Notes: generated by a model from the sequence alone, not told the origin. Positions 21,587 to 33,305 are shown, counted from the first letter of the stretch. The stretch is 64,000 nt of DNA from Elephas maximus indicus (GCF_024166365.1 NC_064846.1:28913866-28977865); one strand, 5' to 3'. A program made the numbers and translations.

Positions 21587-24500
21587 TCATAATAGTGGTC
21601 TTATACAATATTTGTCCTTTTGCCTCTGACTAATTTCGCTCAGCATAATGCCTTCCAGGTTCCTCCATGTTATGAAATGTTTCACAGATTCGTCACTGTT
21701 CTTTATCGATGCGGAGTATTCCATTGTGTGAATGTACCACAATTTATTTACCCATTCATCCGTTGATGGACACCTTGGTTGCTTCCAGCTTTTTGCTATT
21801 GTAAACAGAGCTGCAATAAACATGGGTGTGCATATATCTGTTTGTATGAAGGCTCTTGTATCTCTAGGGTATATTCCCAGGAGTGGGATTTCTGGGTTGT
21901 ATGGTAGTTCTATTTCTAACTGTTTAAGATAACGCCAGATAGATTTCCAAAGTGGTTGTACCATTTTACATTCCCACCAGCAGTGTATGAGAGTTCCAAT
22001 CTCTCCGCAGCCTCTCCAACATTTATTCTTTTGTGTTTTTTGGATTAATGCCAGCCTTGCTGGTGTGAGATGGAATCTCATCGTAGTTTTAATTTGCATT
22101 TCTCTAATGGCTAATGATCAAGAGCATTTTCTCATGTATCTGTTGGCTGCCTGAATATCTTCCTTAGTGAAATGTGTGTTCATATCCTTTGCCCACTTCT
22201 TGATTGGGTTGTTTGTCTTTTTGTGGTTGAGTTTTGACAGAATCATGTAGATTTTAGAGATCAGGCGCTGGTCGGAGATGTCATAGCTGAAAATTCTTTG
22301 CCAATCTGTAGGTGGTCTTTTTACTCTTTTGGTGAAGTCTTTAGATGAGCATAGGTGTTTGATTTTTAGGAGCTCCCAGTTATCGGGTTTCTCTTCATCA
22401 TTTTTGGTAATGTTTTGTATTCTGTTTATACCTTGTGTTAGGGCTCCTAGAGTTGTCCCAATTTTTTCTTCCATGATCTTTATCGTTTTAGTCTTTATGT
22501 TTAGGTCTTTGATCCACTTGGAGTTAGTTTTTGTGCATGGTGTGAGGTATGGGTCCTGTTTCATTTTTTTGCAAATGGATATCCAGTTATGCCAGCACCA
22601 TTTGTTAAAAAGGCTATCTTTTCCCCAATTAACTGACACTGGGCCTTTGTCCAATATCAGCTGCTCATATGTGGATGGATCTATGTCTGGGTTCTCAATT
22701 CTGTTCCATTGGTCTATGTGCCTGTTGTTGTACCAGTACCAGGCTGTTTTGACTACTGTGGCTGTATAATAGGTTCTGAAGTCAGGTAAAGTGAGGCCTC
22801 CCACTTCTTTCTTCTTTTTCAGTAGTGCTTTGCTTATCCGGGGCTTCTTTCCCTTCCATATGAAATTGGTGATTTGTTTCTCTATCCCCTTAAAATATGA
22901 CATTGGAATTTGGATCGGAAGTGCGTTAAATGTATAGATGGCTTTTGGTAGAATAGACATTTTTACTATGTTGTCTTCCTATCCATGAGCAAGGTATGTT
23001 TTTCCACTTAAGTATGTCCTTTTGAATTTCTTGTAGTAGAGCTTTGTAGTTTTCTTTGTATAGGTCTTTTACATCCTTGATAAGATTTATTCCTAAGTAT
23101 CTTATGTTCTTGGGGGCTACTGTGAATGGTATTGATTTGGTTATTTCCTCTTCGGTGTTCTTTTTGTTGATGTAGAGGAATCCAAGTGATTTTTGTATGT
23201 TTATTTTATAACCTGAGACTCTGCCAAACTCTTCTATTAGTTTTAGTAGTTTTCTGGAGGATTCCTTAGGGTTTTCTGTGTATATAATCATGTCATCTGC
23301 AAATAGTGATAACTTTACTTCTTCCTTGCCAATCCGGATACCTTTTATTTCTTTGTCTAGCCTAATTGCCCTGGCTAGGACTTCTAGCACGATGTTGAAT
23401 AAGAGTGGTGATAAAGGGCATCCTTGTCTGGTTCCCGTTCTCAAGGGAAATGCTTTCAGGTTCTCTCCATTTAGAGTGATATTGGCTGTTGGCTTTGCAT
23501 AGATGCCCTTTATTATGTTGAGGAATTTTCCTTCAATTCCTATTTTGGTAAGAGTTTTTATCATAAATGGGTGTTGGACTTTGTCAAATGCCTTTTCTGC
23601 ATCAATTGATAAGATCATGTGGTTTTTGTCTTTTGTTTTATTTATGTGATGGATTACATTAATGGTTTTTCTGATATTAAACCAGCCTTGCATACCTGGT
23701 ATAAATCCCACTTGATCAGGGTGAATTATTTTTTTGATGTGTTGTTGGATTCTATTGGCTAGAATTTTGTTGAGGATTTTTGCATCAATGTTCATGAGGG
23801 ATATGGGTCTATAATTTTCTTTTTTTGTAATGTCTTTACCTGGTTTTGGTATCAGGGAGATGGTGGCTTCATAGAATGAGTTGGGTAGTATTCCGTCATT
23901 TTCTATGCTTTGGAATACCTTCAGAAGTAGTGGTGTTAACTCTTCTCTGAAAGTTTGGTAGAACTCTGCAGTGAAGCCGTCCGGGCCAGGGCTTTTTTTT
24001 TGTTGGGAGTTTTTTGATTACCGTTTCAATCTCTTTTTTTATTATGGGCCTATTTAGTTGTTCTACTTCTGAACGTGTTAGTTTAGGTAGGTAGTGTTTT
24101 TCCAGGAATTCATCCATTTCTTCTAGGTTTGCAAATTTGTTAGAGTACAATTTTTCATAATAATCTGAAATGATTCTTTTAATTTCATTTGGTTCTGTTG
24201 TGATGTGGTCCTTCTCCTTTCTTATTCGGGTTATTTGTTTCCTTTCCTGTATTTCTTTAGTCAGTCTAGCCAATGGTTTATCAATTTTGTTAATTTTTTC
24301 AAAGAACCAGCTTTTGGCTTTGTTAATTCTTTCAATTGTTTTTCTGTTCTCTAATTCATTTAGTTCAGCTCTAATTTTTATGATTTGTTTTCTTCTGGTG
24401 TCTGATGGATTCTTTTGTTGCTCAGTTTCTATTTGTTCAAGTTGTAGGGACAGTTCTCTGATTTTGGCTCTTTCTTCTTTTTGTATGTGTGCATTTATCG

Positions 24501-25401
24501 ATATAAATTGGCCTCTGAGCACTGCTTTTGCTGTGTCCCAGAGGTTTTGATAGGAAGTATTTTCACTCTCGTTGCTTTCTATGAATTTCTTTATTCCCTC
24601 CTTGATGTCTTCTATAACCCAGTCTTTTTTCAGGAGGGTATTGTTCATTTTCCAAGTGTTTGATTTCTTTTCCCTAGTTTTTCTGTTATTGATCTCTAGT
24701 TTTATCGCCTTGTGGTCTGAGAAGATGCTTTGTAATATTTCGATGTTTTGGATTCTGCAAAGGTTTGTTTTATGACCTAATATGTGGTCTATTCTAGAGA
24801 ATGTTCCATGTGCGCTAGAAAAAAAAGTATATTTTGCAGCAGTTGGGTGGAGAGTTCTGTATAAGTCAATGAGGTCAAGTTGGTTGATTGTTGTAATTAG
24901 ATCTTCCGTGTCTCTATTGAGCTTCTTACTGGATGTCCTGTCCTTCTCCGAAAGTGGTGTGTTGAAGTCTCCTACTATAATTGTGGAGGTATCTATCTCA
25001 CTTTTCAATTCTGTTAAAATTTGATTTATGTATCTTGCAGCCCTGTCATTGGGTGCATAAATATTTAATATGGTTATGTCTTCCTGATCAATTGTCGCTT
25101 TTATCATTATATAGTGTCCTTCTTTATCCTTTGTGGCGGATTTAAGTCTAAAGTCTATTTTGTCAGAAATTAATATTGCTACTCTTCCTCTTTTTTGCTT
25201 ATTGTTTGCTTGATATACTTTTTTCCATCCTTTGAGTTTTAGTTTGTTTGTGTCTCTAAGTCTAAGGTGTGTCTCTTGTAGGCAGCATATAGATGGATCG
25301 TGTTTCTTTATCCAGTCTGTGACTCTCTGTCTCTTTATTGGTGCATTTAGTCCATTTACATTCAGGGTAATTATAGATAAATAAGTTTTTAGTGCTGTCA
25401 T
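21587..25401 (-). pseudogene. L1 ORF2: L1-3 ORF2 (endonuclease / reverse transcriptase), three lesions
   Basis: ORF2p nicks target DNA and reverse-transcribes L1 RNA. The ATG at 25401-25399 opens a 501-codon frame with the whole AP-endonuclease domain. Residues N14, E43 (CLQETH), D145/N147 (GDFN), D205 (SRIDH) and H230 (SDH) sit at the same positions as in human L1. A 9-A run (complement of 23993-24001), apparently one A too long, shifts the frame. The RT continues at 22926-23795 with [25 protein letters not shown] and FADD (near 23300). A 2-nt deletion at about 22973 shifts the frame again (280 codons, 22118-22960), and a TGA at about 22118, where relatives have CGA, interrupts the end. The C-terminal Cys motif ([16 protein letters not shown]) is present and the natural stop is at 21587. 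The span is about 1,271 codons, close to the human 1,275. Confidence 0.93.
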
Positions 25402-25858
25402 TTTGATGCCTTTTTATGTGTGTTGTTGACAATTTCATTTTTCCACTTACTTTTTTGTGCTGAGGCGTTTTTCTTTGTAAATTGTGAGATCCTCATTTTC
25501 ATAGTGTTTGACTTTATGTTAGTTGAGTCGTTATGTTTTTCTTGGTTTTTATCTTGAGTTATAGAGTTGTTATACCTTTTTGTGGTTACCTTATTATTTA
25601 CCCCTATTTTTCTAAGTAAAAACCTAACTTGTATTGTTCTATATCGCCTTGTATCACTCTCCATATGGCAGTTCAATGCCTCCTGTATTTAGTCCCTCTT
25701 TTTGATTATTGTGATCTTTTACCTATTGACTTCCATGATTCCCTGTTATGTGTATTTTTTTTTAATTAATCCTAATTTGTTTGTTTTTGTGATTTCCCTA
25801 TTTGAGTTGATATCAGGACGTTCTGTTTTGTGACCTTGTGTTGTGCTGATATCTGATA
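25402..25858 (-). other. L1-3 inter-ORF region
   Basis: About 457 bp of A-rich (minus strand) spacer separates the ORF1 stop from the ORF2 start. It is longer than the ~63-bp human spacer; comparable spacers are seen in L1-2, L1-6 and L1-7 here, so it is a lineage trait. The 92-codon frame (25398-25676) inside it has no recognisable domain, is Asn/Lys-rich and overlaps the ORF2 start by 4 nt. I regard it as chance, with slight doubt. Confidence 0.6.
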
Positions 25859-26878
25859 TTATTGGTTCTCTGACCAAACAATATCCTTTAGTATTTCTTG
25901 TAGCTTTGGTTTGATTTTTGCAAATTCTCTAAACTTGTGTTTGTCTGTAAATATCTTAATTTCGCCTTCATATTTCAGAGAGAGTTTTGCTGGATATATG
26001 ATCCTTGGCTGGCAGTTTTTCTCCTTCAGTGCTCTGTATGTGTCGTCCCATTCCCTTCTTGCCTGCATGGTTTCTGCTGAGTAGTCTGAACTTATTCTTA
26101 TTGATTCTCCCTTGAAGGAAACCTTTCTTTTCTCCCTGGCTGTTTTTAAAATTTTCTGTTTATCTTTGGTTTTGGTGAGTTTGATGATAATATGTCTTGG
26201 TGTTTTTCTTTTTGGATCAATCTTAAATGGGGTTCGATGAGCATCTTGGATAGATATTCTTTCGTCTTTCATGATGTCAGGGAAGTTTTCTGTCAGGAGT
26301 TCTTCAACTATTTTCTCTGTGTTTTCTGTCCCCCCTCCCTGTTCTGGGGCTCCAATCATCCGCAGGTTATCCTTCTTGATAGAGTCCCACATAATTCTTA
26401 AGGTTTCTTCATTTTTTTTAATTCTTTTACCTGATTTTTTTTCAGCTATGTTGGTGTTGATTCCCTGGTCCTCCAGATGTCCCAGTCTGCATTCTAATTG
26501 CTCGAGTCTGCTCCTCTGACTTCCTAGTGCGTTGTCTAATTCTGTAATTTTATTGTTAATCTTTTGGATTTCTACATGTTGTCTCTCTATGGATTCTTGC
26601 AACTTCTTAATTTTTTCACTATGTTCTTGAATAATCTTTTTGAGTTCTTCAACAGTTTTATCAGTGTGTTCCTTGGCTTTTTCTGCAGTTATCCTAATTT
26701 CATTTGTGATATCTTTAAGCATTCTGTAAATTAGTTTTTTATATTCTGTATCTGATAATTCCAGGATTGTATCTTCATTTGGGAAAGATTTTGATTCTTT
26801 TGTTTTGGGGGTTGGAGAAGCTGTCATGGTCTGCTTCTTTAAGTGGTTTGATGTGGACTGTTGTCTCTGAGCCATCAC
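25859..26878 (-). CDS. L1 ORF1: L1-3 ORF1 protein, intact (339 aa RNA-binding chaperone)
   Basis: ORF1p coats L1 RNA as a trimer and is needed for retrotransposition. This copy is uninterrupted at 339 residues (human 338). Domains: a basic, low-complexity N-terminus (1-40); a long coiled coil (about 45-138) with heptads through EELKKIIQEHSEKIKKLQ and QKINNKITELDNALGSQ; an RRM-like domain (about 160-250) with NLRMIGAPEQGGG; and a C-terminal domain (about 253-325) with RISSDYSAETMQARREWDD and IIYPAKLSLKY. It begins MMAQRQQ; sister copies start at the second Met, so either ATG (26878 or 26875) may be used. It is the only intact known protein frame in the window. Whether it is expressed cannot be seen here. 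Confidence 0.93.
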   Translation of the reverse strand: MMAQRQQSTSNHLKKQTMTASPTPKTKESKSFPNEDTILELSDTEYKKLIYRMLKDITNEIRITAEKAKEHTDKTVEELKKIIQEHSEKIKKLQESIERQHVEIQKINNKITELDNALGSQRSRLEQLECRLGHLEDQGINTNIAEKKSGKRIKKNEETLRIMWDSIKKDNLRMIGAPEQGGGTENTEKIVEELLTENFPDIMKDERISIQDAHRTPFKIDPKRKTPRHIIIKLTKTKDKQKILKTAREKRKVSFKGESIRISSDYSAETMQARREWDDTYRALKEKNCQPRIIYPAKLSLKYEGEIKIFTDKHKFREFAKIKPKLQEILKDIVWSENQ

Positions 26879-27224
26879 TGGGAAACTAGTTTTTCCAGAA
26901 AATCCGCTAAAAAAAAAAATGCAGTCAGACCCCTATCAGAGTTCTCCCTCTGGCTCAGGCTATTCAGATGTTAATGAAGCCACCTGGGGAGTGTGGGGGA
27001 GGGAACAGAGAGATAGGAGAGTAGCACCTCAGAATATAGCCAGAGTTGCTTGTCTTGCTTGGAATGACTATTATATCTGAGATTCCCGTGGGCGCGTCGC
27101 CTATGTGTGCTGGCTGTGTGGAGATTGCCCCCGGGGGGTCTGGCCCGCTGGCGTCATGGTCAGATCCTCCGCTTCCAGCCCCACGCCCAGCGTCAAGGCT
27201 CCCCTACTGGGACGGTGCACTCTC

Positions 27225-27560
27225 GACTCCAAAATCAGTCGCTGCCTCCCGGGGACTTCTCCTATCGGCTGTGTCCCACGCCGCCCTCGCGACCCGGCTG
27301 GGCCCCTTCCCGGGGTTAGTTCAGGGGGGTGGAGCAGCTCTCTGTGTTTATGCCGTACCTGCGTCCAGTCCAAATCCCGGCGAGACGCTTCCCCGGCTGA
27401 GACGCTGCTCTTCCTGCTCCAAGACCAGTCACTGCCTCCCGGGGACTTCTCCTACCGGCTGCGTCCCACGCCGCCCGTGGAACCGGCTGGTCCCCCTCCC
27501 GGGGTTAGTTCAGGGGGGTGGAGCAGGTCTCTGTGCTTGTGCCGTACCTGACTGGTACGC
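27225..27560 (-). repeat. 190-bp tandem units in the L1-3 5' UTR
   Basis: The segments 'gctgcctcccggggacttct' (27241) and 'actgcctcccggggacttct' (27431) start matching blocks exactly 190 bp apart. Both continue through 'cggctg.gtcccacgccgcc', 'cccggggttagttcaggggg' and 'ggagcag.tctctgtg'. The arrangement resembles promoter monomers of rodent L1s. Only two units are present. Confidence 0.85.
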
Positions 27561-27727
27561 TGGCTCCAGGCTCTGGAAACAATCGCTGCTTCCCCGTATT
27601 AGTTCGTTCTCCATCTCTAAATCTGTGTTTGTTGTTCAGGGTTTGTAGATTGTTATGTATGTGATCGATTCACTTGTTTTTCCGTGTCTTTCTTGTAAGA
27701 GGGATCCGAGGTAGCGTCTGCCTAGTC

Positions 27728-27739
27728 CGCCATCTTGGC
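27728..27739 (-). promoter_or_regulatory. YY1-type site at the L1-3 5' terminus
   Basis: On the minus strand the element begins with a sequence containing GCCAAGATGGCG. In human L1, a YY1 site at this position directs correct transcription start. The same motif occurs in L1-7 (62682-62693) and, with one change (CCAAAATGGCGG), in L1-6 (33381-33392). Function is inferred from position and conservation. Confidence 0.65.
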
Positions 27740-27762
27740 TCCGCCCTCCCATCTCATTTCTT

Positions 27763-30700
27763 ATTCAGGTTATTTGCTTCTTCTCCTGTTTTTCTTTTGT
27801 CAGCTTCGCCAATGGTTTATCAATTTTGTTGATTTTTTTCAAAGAACCAGCTTTTGGTCTTGTTAATTCTTTCAAATTTTTTTCTGTTTTATATTTCATT
27901 TAGTTCTGCTCTAATTTTTATTATTTGTTTTATTCTGGTGCCTGAGGGTTTCTTTTGTTGCTCTCTTTCTATTTGTTCAAGCTGTAGGGATAATTCATTG
28001 ATTTTGGCCCTTTCTTATTTTTGTATGTGTGCATTTTTTATGTAAGTTGACCTCTGAGCACTGCTTTAGCTGTGTCCCAAAGGTTCTGATAGGAAGTGTT
28101 TTCATTCTCATTGGAGTCTATGAATTTCTTTATTTGATCCTTAATGTCTTCTATAATCCAGCCTTTATGAGCAGGGTATTGTTCAGTTTCCAAGTGTTTG
28201 ATTTCTTTTCCCTGCTTTTTCTATTATTGGTTTCCACTTTTATGGCCTTATGGTCAGAGAAGATACTTTGTAATATTTCAGTGTTTTGGATTCTGCTAAG
28301 GCTTGCTTTATGACCTAATATGTGGGCTATTCTAGAGAATGTTCCATGTGCACTAGAAAAGAAAGTATAGTTGGTTGCTGTTGGGTGGAGCGTTCTGTAT
28401 ATGTCTATGAGGTCAAGTTGGTTGATTGTGGCATTTAGATCTTCCATGTCTTTATTGAGCTTCGTTCTGGCTGTTCTGTCCTTCACCAAAAGTGGTGCGT
28501 TGAAGTCTCCTACTATTATTGTGGAGCTATCTATCTCTCTTTTCAATGCTGATAGAGTTTGTTTTATGTATCTTGCAGCCCTGTCATTGGGTACATAAAT
28601 ATTTAATATGGTTATATCTTCTTGGTATATTGTCCCTTTAATCATTATAGAGTTTCAGTCCTTATTCTTTATGACGGTTTTATTTTCAAAGTCTATTTTG
28701 TCAGAAATTAAGATTGCCACTCCTGCTCTTTTTGATTGTTGTTTGCTTGATATATATTTTTCCATCCTTTGAGTTTTAGTTTGTTTGTGTCTCTAAGTCT
28801 AAGGTGTGTCTCTTGTAGGCAGCATATAGACGTGTCTTGTTTTTTAATCCATTCTGCCACTCTCTGTCTCTTTATAGGTGCCTTTTTAGTCCACTTACGT
28901 TCAGAGTAATTATGGGTAGGTATGAATTTAGTGCTATTATTTTGATGCCTTTTTTGTGTGTGTTGTTGACATTTTCTTTTTCCCACTTAATTTTATGTGC
29001 TGAGTAGATTATCTTTATATATTGTCCTTTCTTCATATTCGTTGTTGATTTTGTTGCTGCTGTGTCTCTATTTTTTTCTTGTATTTTATTTTGGTAAGTA
29101 GGACAGTTTGTCTCCTTTGTGGTTACCTCATTATTTACCCCTGTTTTTCTAAATTTAAACCTGACTTTTATTTCTTAGTATTGCTGTATCTTCCTCTGCA
29201 TATGGAAGATCTATGATTACATTTCTTAGTCCTTCCTTATTGTTTTAATGTTGTCTTCTTTTATATAATAACATCGCCGTTACCTTATTTTAAGCTTTTT
29301 TTTTTTTTTTTAATCTTCCTTTGTTTTTTTGATTTCCCTTTCTTGGTTGACTTCTGATCGCTCTGCCCAGTGTTCTAGCCTTGGGTTGATACCTGATATT
29401 ATTGATTTTCTAAAAAAAGAACTCCCTTTAGTATTTCTTGTAGTTTTGGTTTGGTTTTTACAAATTCCCTAAACTTGTGTTTATCTGGAAATATCCTAGT
29501 TTCACCTTCATATGTAAGAAACAGTTTTGCTGGATATATGATTCTTGGCTGGCAATATTTTTGTTCAATTTTTTAAATAAGTCATCCTATTGCCTTCTTG
29601 CCTGCATGGTTTCTGCCAAGTAGTCCAAGCTTATTCTTATTGGCTATCTTTTTTAGGTGACTTTTCGTTTATCCCTAACTGCTCTTAAAATTCTCTATAT
29701 TTGATTTTGTCAAGTTTGATTATAATATGTCTTGGTGACTTTCTTTTAACATCTACCTTATGTGGTGTTCCATGAGCATCATGGATAGATATCTTCTCAT
29801 CTTTCACAATACCAGGGAAGTTTTATGCCAACAAATCTTCAACAATTCTCTCTGTATTTTCTGTTATCCCTCTCTGTTCTGGTACTACAATCAGTTGTAG
29901 GTTATTTCTCTTGATAGAGTCCCACGTGATTCTTAAGATTTCTTCATTTTTTAAAATTCTTTTATCTGATTTTTCTTCAAATATATTAGTACCAAGTGAT
30001 TTATCTTCAAGTTTAGAAATTCTGGCTTCCTCTTGCTCAATTCTGCTCCTCTGACTTTCTATTGTGTTGTCTAGTTCTGTAATTTTATTGTTAATCTTCT
30101 GATTTCTGATTGCTGGCTGTATGAGGATTTTTCCAGCTTTTTAAACTTTTCATTATGTTCCTGAATAATCTTTCTGAGTTCTTCAGTTGCTTTATCTGTG
30201 TCTTCCTTGGCTTGTTCTGCATATTGCCTCATTTCCTTCCTGAAGTCTTGAAGGGTTCTGTATATTAATCTTTTTATTCTGCCTCTGATAATTTCAGGAA
30301 TGTACTTTCATCTAGAAGATCCCTGGATTCTTTAAGAGCTTGTTGAGGTGATCATGGTCTTTCTTTATGTGACTTGATATTGACTGTTGTCTCTGAGCTA
30401 TCTATAAGTTATTGTATTAGTTTATGCTTGCTTACTGTGTCGCTTGCTTTGTTTTGTTTTGATATGCCCAAATGGGATGCTTGAGCAAGCTAGCTTGATT
30501 AGTTTCGCCTTTGGAGCACTGATGTCCTGTCTCCAGCTGGCTCTAGGTGTTATCAGGTATATCAGTCTAGGAGTCCATTCAGTTTTCTTGTATGAATTCA
30601 GCTCAGGTGTCTGGGTAGCTGATCATCAAGTGTGTGGTATAGGCTCTGTCCTACAGTCTTAGAGGGGCAGTGGTAATTGGTGTATGTACCAGTATCTAAT

Positions 30701-31440
30701 TGCATCAGGGGGTCATGCTGTGAACAAGGCAGGGGCTGAGAACCAATCTTCAAGTGTCTCTGGGGAAAGTGCATCCCTGTTCCCTAGGGTGTTCAGTTGG
30801 GTGTATTCTGCAGATGGACCATGGGCACCCAATGTTTTTGGTTGTAAGGACTGGGAGGTAGCAGTTATCTTTGGACCCCTGTTGCGGGTGGCTGGGTGAC
30901 CTGAGTGGAGCTACCAGTCCTTAGGCCCCTGATGTGGGTAGGTGAGGATCCTGTTTAATAGGGAAAGCAATGTCAAATATCAAACACCCACCTCTCCACC
31001 TCACAGCTGAAATGGTTGGAGTCTGCCAACAAGGGCCTATTCTCCTGAAATAGGCCCACACAGGTCCATGCAGAGGGGAAAGGTGATCAAAGTCCACAGA
31101 CCGTTTATGACTGGACAGGGGTCACTTCTGTCCTGAGCTCCCCCGGTTAGTGGAGCTCGCAAATTATCTTTTCTCCCAACTGCAAAAATTTTCCCTTTTC
31201 CATGGGCAGCAGAATGGCTCTAGGTGCCCAAGAGTGCCTATCTCAGGTCCAGGGAATTCAGCCACTGAGCCGGCTCAGGAGTGGGAGGGGAGAGGCATGG
31301 TAAAATATATGCAAGTACTTAGCTTTTGCCGAGAGCACCGTTCTCCTCAGGTTCCGGAGGTTTGAGTAGGCTGTGTGGCTGGATGCTTCTCACTGAGAAA
31401 AGTATGGCTGAATGCTTGTAGCATCTTTCACCCCCGCCCA
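27763..31440 (-). mobile_element. L1-2, right part (5' UTR, ORF1, endonuclease half of ORF2)
   Basis: Continuation of L1-2 beyond the L1-3 insertion. ORF2 N-terminal remnants at 28151-28645 and 28708-28986 include SICCLQETHLRLRDTNKLK, VGDFNAPLLV and SDHKAIK. ORF1 sequence occupies about 29410-30400. Both start codons are mutated: ORF1 shows ATA where relatives have ATG (complement of 30399-30401), and ORF2 also reads ATA (near 28935). From 30403 to about 31440 it is the same 5' UTR type as L1-7 (gccgagagcaccgttctcct), truncated by about 270 bp at the 5' end where L1-4 begins. Confidence 0.88.
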
Positions 31441-32161
31441 GTCGCTTGTGGGCCAATTCAACACTGCATACCCTCATTAGCATGAAACAGCAGGGCATAC
31501 ACCTGAACCTTATTTTCACCTACAGCAGCCAAAGGGGAGCTGCAAATTTGTGACATTTGACACTACCCCATCCCCTAAGAAGGGACCTTATCCACCCACA
31601 CCAGGGGCCTGAGGGCTGGCAGTATCAACCCACTCCATCGAGCAACCCATGACTGGGCTCTGAGAATTAATGGTGCCTCCCAATCTCTCCAGACAATGGC
31701 ACTGGATGCCCAAGGACAGGCTGAACCACCCCCCTCCCTACTACACACACTAAGGGACAGGGACATGCCCTCCATCCAAGTACCTGGGGGCAGCCATCAG
31801 CCCCTGTCATGCCCCACACATTGCCTCCCAATACAACCAGAGACCTGGGCCTGCTCCAAATACCCCCATGCAGTGCTCCAGTCCTAGGACTGTAGGTGAG
31901 AGTCTGCATCACACACTTAGTGACCAAAAACATGACCTGTGCCCTAAATAACCACACCCCCACAAGAACAGTGAATACACTCCTGGGCTCCACATTTAGT
32001 AGCTGCTCTGACCATTTGGAGACAGGACAAGAGAGCTTCAATGAATGCCAACAACCAAAGTAGCTCACACACCCAGCCTACTTGGGCATATCAAAATAAA
32101 ACAAAACAGAAATACAGGATGCAGTAAATAAAAATACAATAAATAAATATAATAACTTCTT
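31441..32161 (+). mobile_element. L1-4, part 1: 5' UTR of an old sense L1
   Basis: Sense-oriented L1 5' UTR of an older, diverged type. Landmarks 'gaccttatccacccac', 'caggggcctgagggctgg' and 'ggtgcctcccaatctctcc' parallel 34100-34200 in L1-6. It is interrupted at 32161 by L1-5. Plus- and minus-strand frames here (e.g. 31667-32068) are not genes. The exact join with L1-2 near 31440 is uncertain by about 50 bp. Confidence 0.75.
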
Positions 32162-33305
32162 TTTTTAATAATTTTTATTGTGTTTTAAGTGAAAGTTTAC
32201 AAATCAACTCAGTTTCTCACATAAAAACTTATATAAACCATGCTGCATACTCCCAGTTACTCTCCCCTTAATGAGACAGCCTGCTTTCTCCCTCCACTCT
32301 CTCTTTTCTTGTCCATTTCACCAAATTCTAACCCCCTCTACCCTCTCATCTCCCCTCCAGGCAGGACATGCCAGCATAGTCTCAAGTGTCCACCTGATCC
32401 AAGAAGCTCACTCCTCACCAGCATCCCTCTCCAACCCATTGTCCAGTCCAACCCCTGTCTGAAGAGTTGGCTTTGGGAATGATTCCTGTCCTGGGCCAAC
32501 AGAAGGTCTGGGGGCCATGATCACTGGGGTCCTTCCAGTATCAGTCAGACCATTAAGTCTGGTCTTTTTATGAGAATTTGGGGTCTGCATCCCGCTGCTC
32601 TGCTGCTCCCTCAGGAGCTCTTTGTTGTGTTCCCTGTCAGGACAGTCACCGGTTGTAGCCGGACACCATCTAGTTCTTCTGATCTCAGAATGATGTAGTC
32701 TCTGGTTCATGTGGCCCTTTCTGTCTCTTGGGCTTGTAATTACCATGTGTCCTTGGTGTTCTCCATTCTCCTTTGATCCAGGTGGGTTGAGACCAATTGA
32801 TGCATCTTAGATGGCTGCTTGTTAGCATTTAAGACCCTAGACACTACTCTTCAAAGTGGGATGCAGAATATTTTGTTAATAGATTTTATTATGCCAATTG
32901 ACTTAGATGTCCCCTGAAATCATGGTCCCCAAACCACTGCCCCTGCTACGCTAGCCTTCAAAGCATTCAGTTTATTCAGGAAACTTCTTTGCTTCTGTAT
33001 TACCAGTTGTGCTGAACTCCCCTGTATTGTGTGCTGTCTTTCCCTTCACCTAAAGTAGTTCTTATCTACTATCTAATTAGTGAATACCCCTCTCCCACTC
33101 TCCCTCCCTCCCGCCTCTCTTAACCACAAAAGAATGTTTTCTTCTCTGTTTAAACTATTTCTCAAGTTCTTATAATAGTGATCTTATATAATATTTGTCA
33201 TTTTGCAACTGACTAATTTCACTCAGCGTAATGCTTTCCAGGTTCGTCCATGTTATGAAATGTTTCACGGATTCCACACTGTTCTTTATTGATGTGTAGT
33301 ATTCC
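32162..33305 (-). mobile_element. L1-5: 5'-truncated antisense L1 inserted in L1-4
   Basis: It starts with the complement of a poly(A) tail and the 3' UTR 'ttattgtgttttaagtgaaa' and breaks off within the last part of ORF2 at 'gatgtgtagtattcc'. The imperfect target duplication is tataataacttctt (32148-32161) / tataaaaaattctt (33306-33319). About 1.14 kb of an L1 of the L1-1/L1-7 type, with no protein of note. Confidence 0.85.

Larger units (their letters stand above)
20565..27747 (-). mobile_element. L1-3: youngest-looking full-length L1 (7.2 kb), inserted in L1-2
   Basis: A complete element on the minus strand. From its 5' end: GC-rich 5' UTR (27747-26879), intact ORF1 (26878-25859), inter-ORF spacer, ORF2 with three small lesions (25401-21587), 3' UTR and an A-rich tail interrupted by other bases (20565-20590). 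A perfect 15-bp target duplication, cccatctcatttctt, lies at 20550-20564 and 27748-27762, both copies in L1-2 sequence. The 3' UTR (gcttcaagtgaacgtttac) and the 5' UTR differ from those of L1-6 and L1-7; L1-8 shares this 3' UTR type. The intact ORF1 and exact TSD point to a comparatively recent insertion. Confidence 0.95.
26895..27747 (-). promoter_or_regulatory. L1-3 5' UTR / promoter, CpG-rich
   Basis: About 850 bp between the element's 5' terminus and ORF1. The middle (27080-27560) is rich in C, G and CpG, unlike the AT-rich surroundings. L1 5' UTRs hold an internal RNA polymerase II promoter. Only the outermost ~90 bp (around the CAAGATGGCGG motif) resemble the 5' UTR of L1-6 and L1-7; the rest is unrelated. 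It contains two 190-bp direct repeats. The 200-codon and 148-codon frames on the plus strand here are composition artefacts of this GC-rich block. Confidence 0.8.

Noticed and set aside
22329..22769. 146-codon plus-strand frame opposite L1-3 ORF2 (and similar ones opposite L1-6 and L1-7)
   Set aside because: Shadow of the ORF2 coding strand; it recurs opposite every L1 copy at the same ORF2 position.
27046..27648. 200-codon plus-strand frame and overlapping 148-codon frame in GC-rich DNA
   Set aside because: They lie entirely in the antisense of the L1-3 5' UTR. Stop codons are rare there because of GC content, and the repetition in the protein mirrors the 190-bp tandem units.
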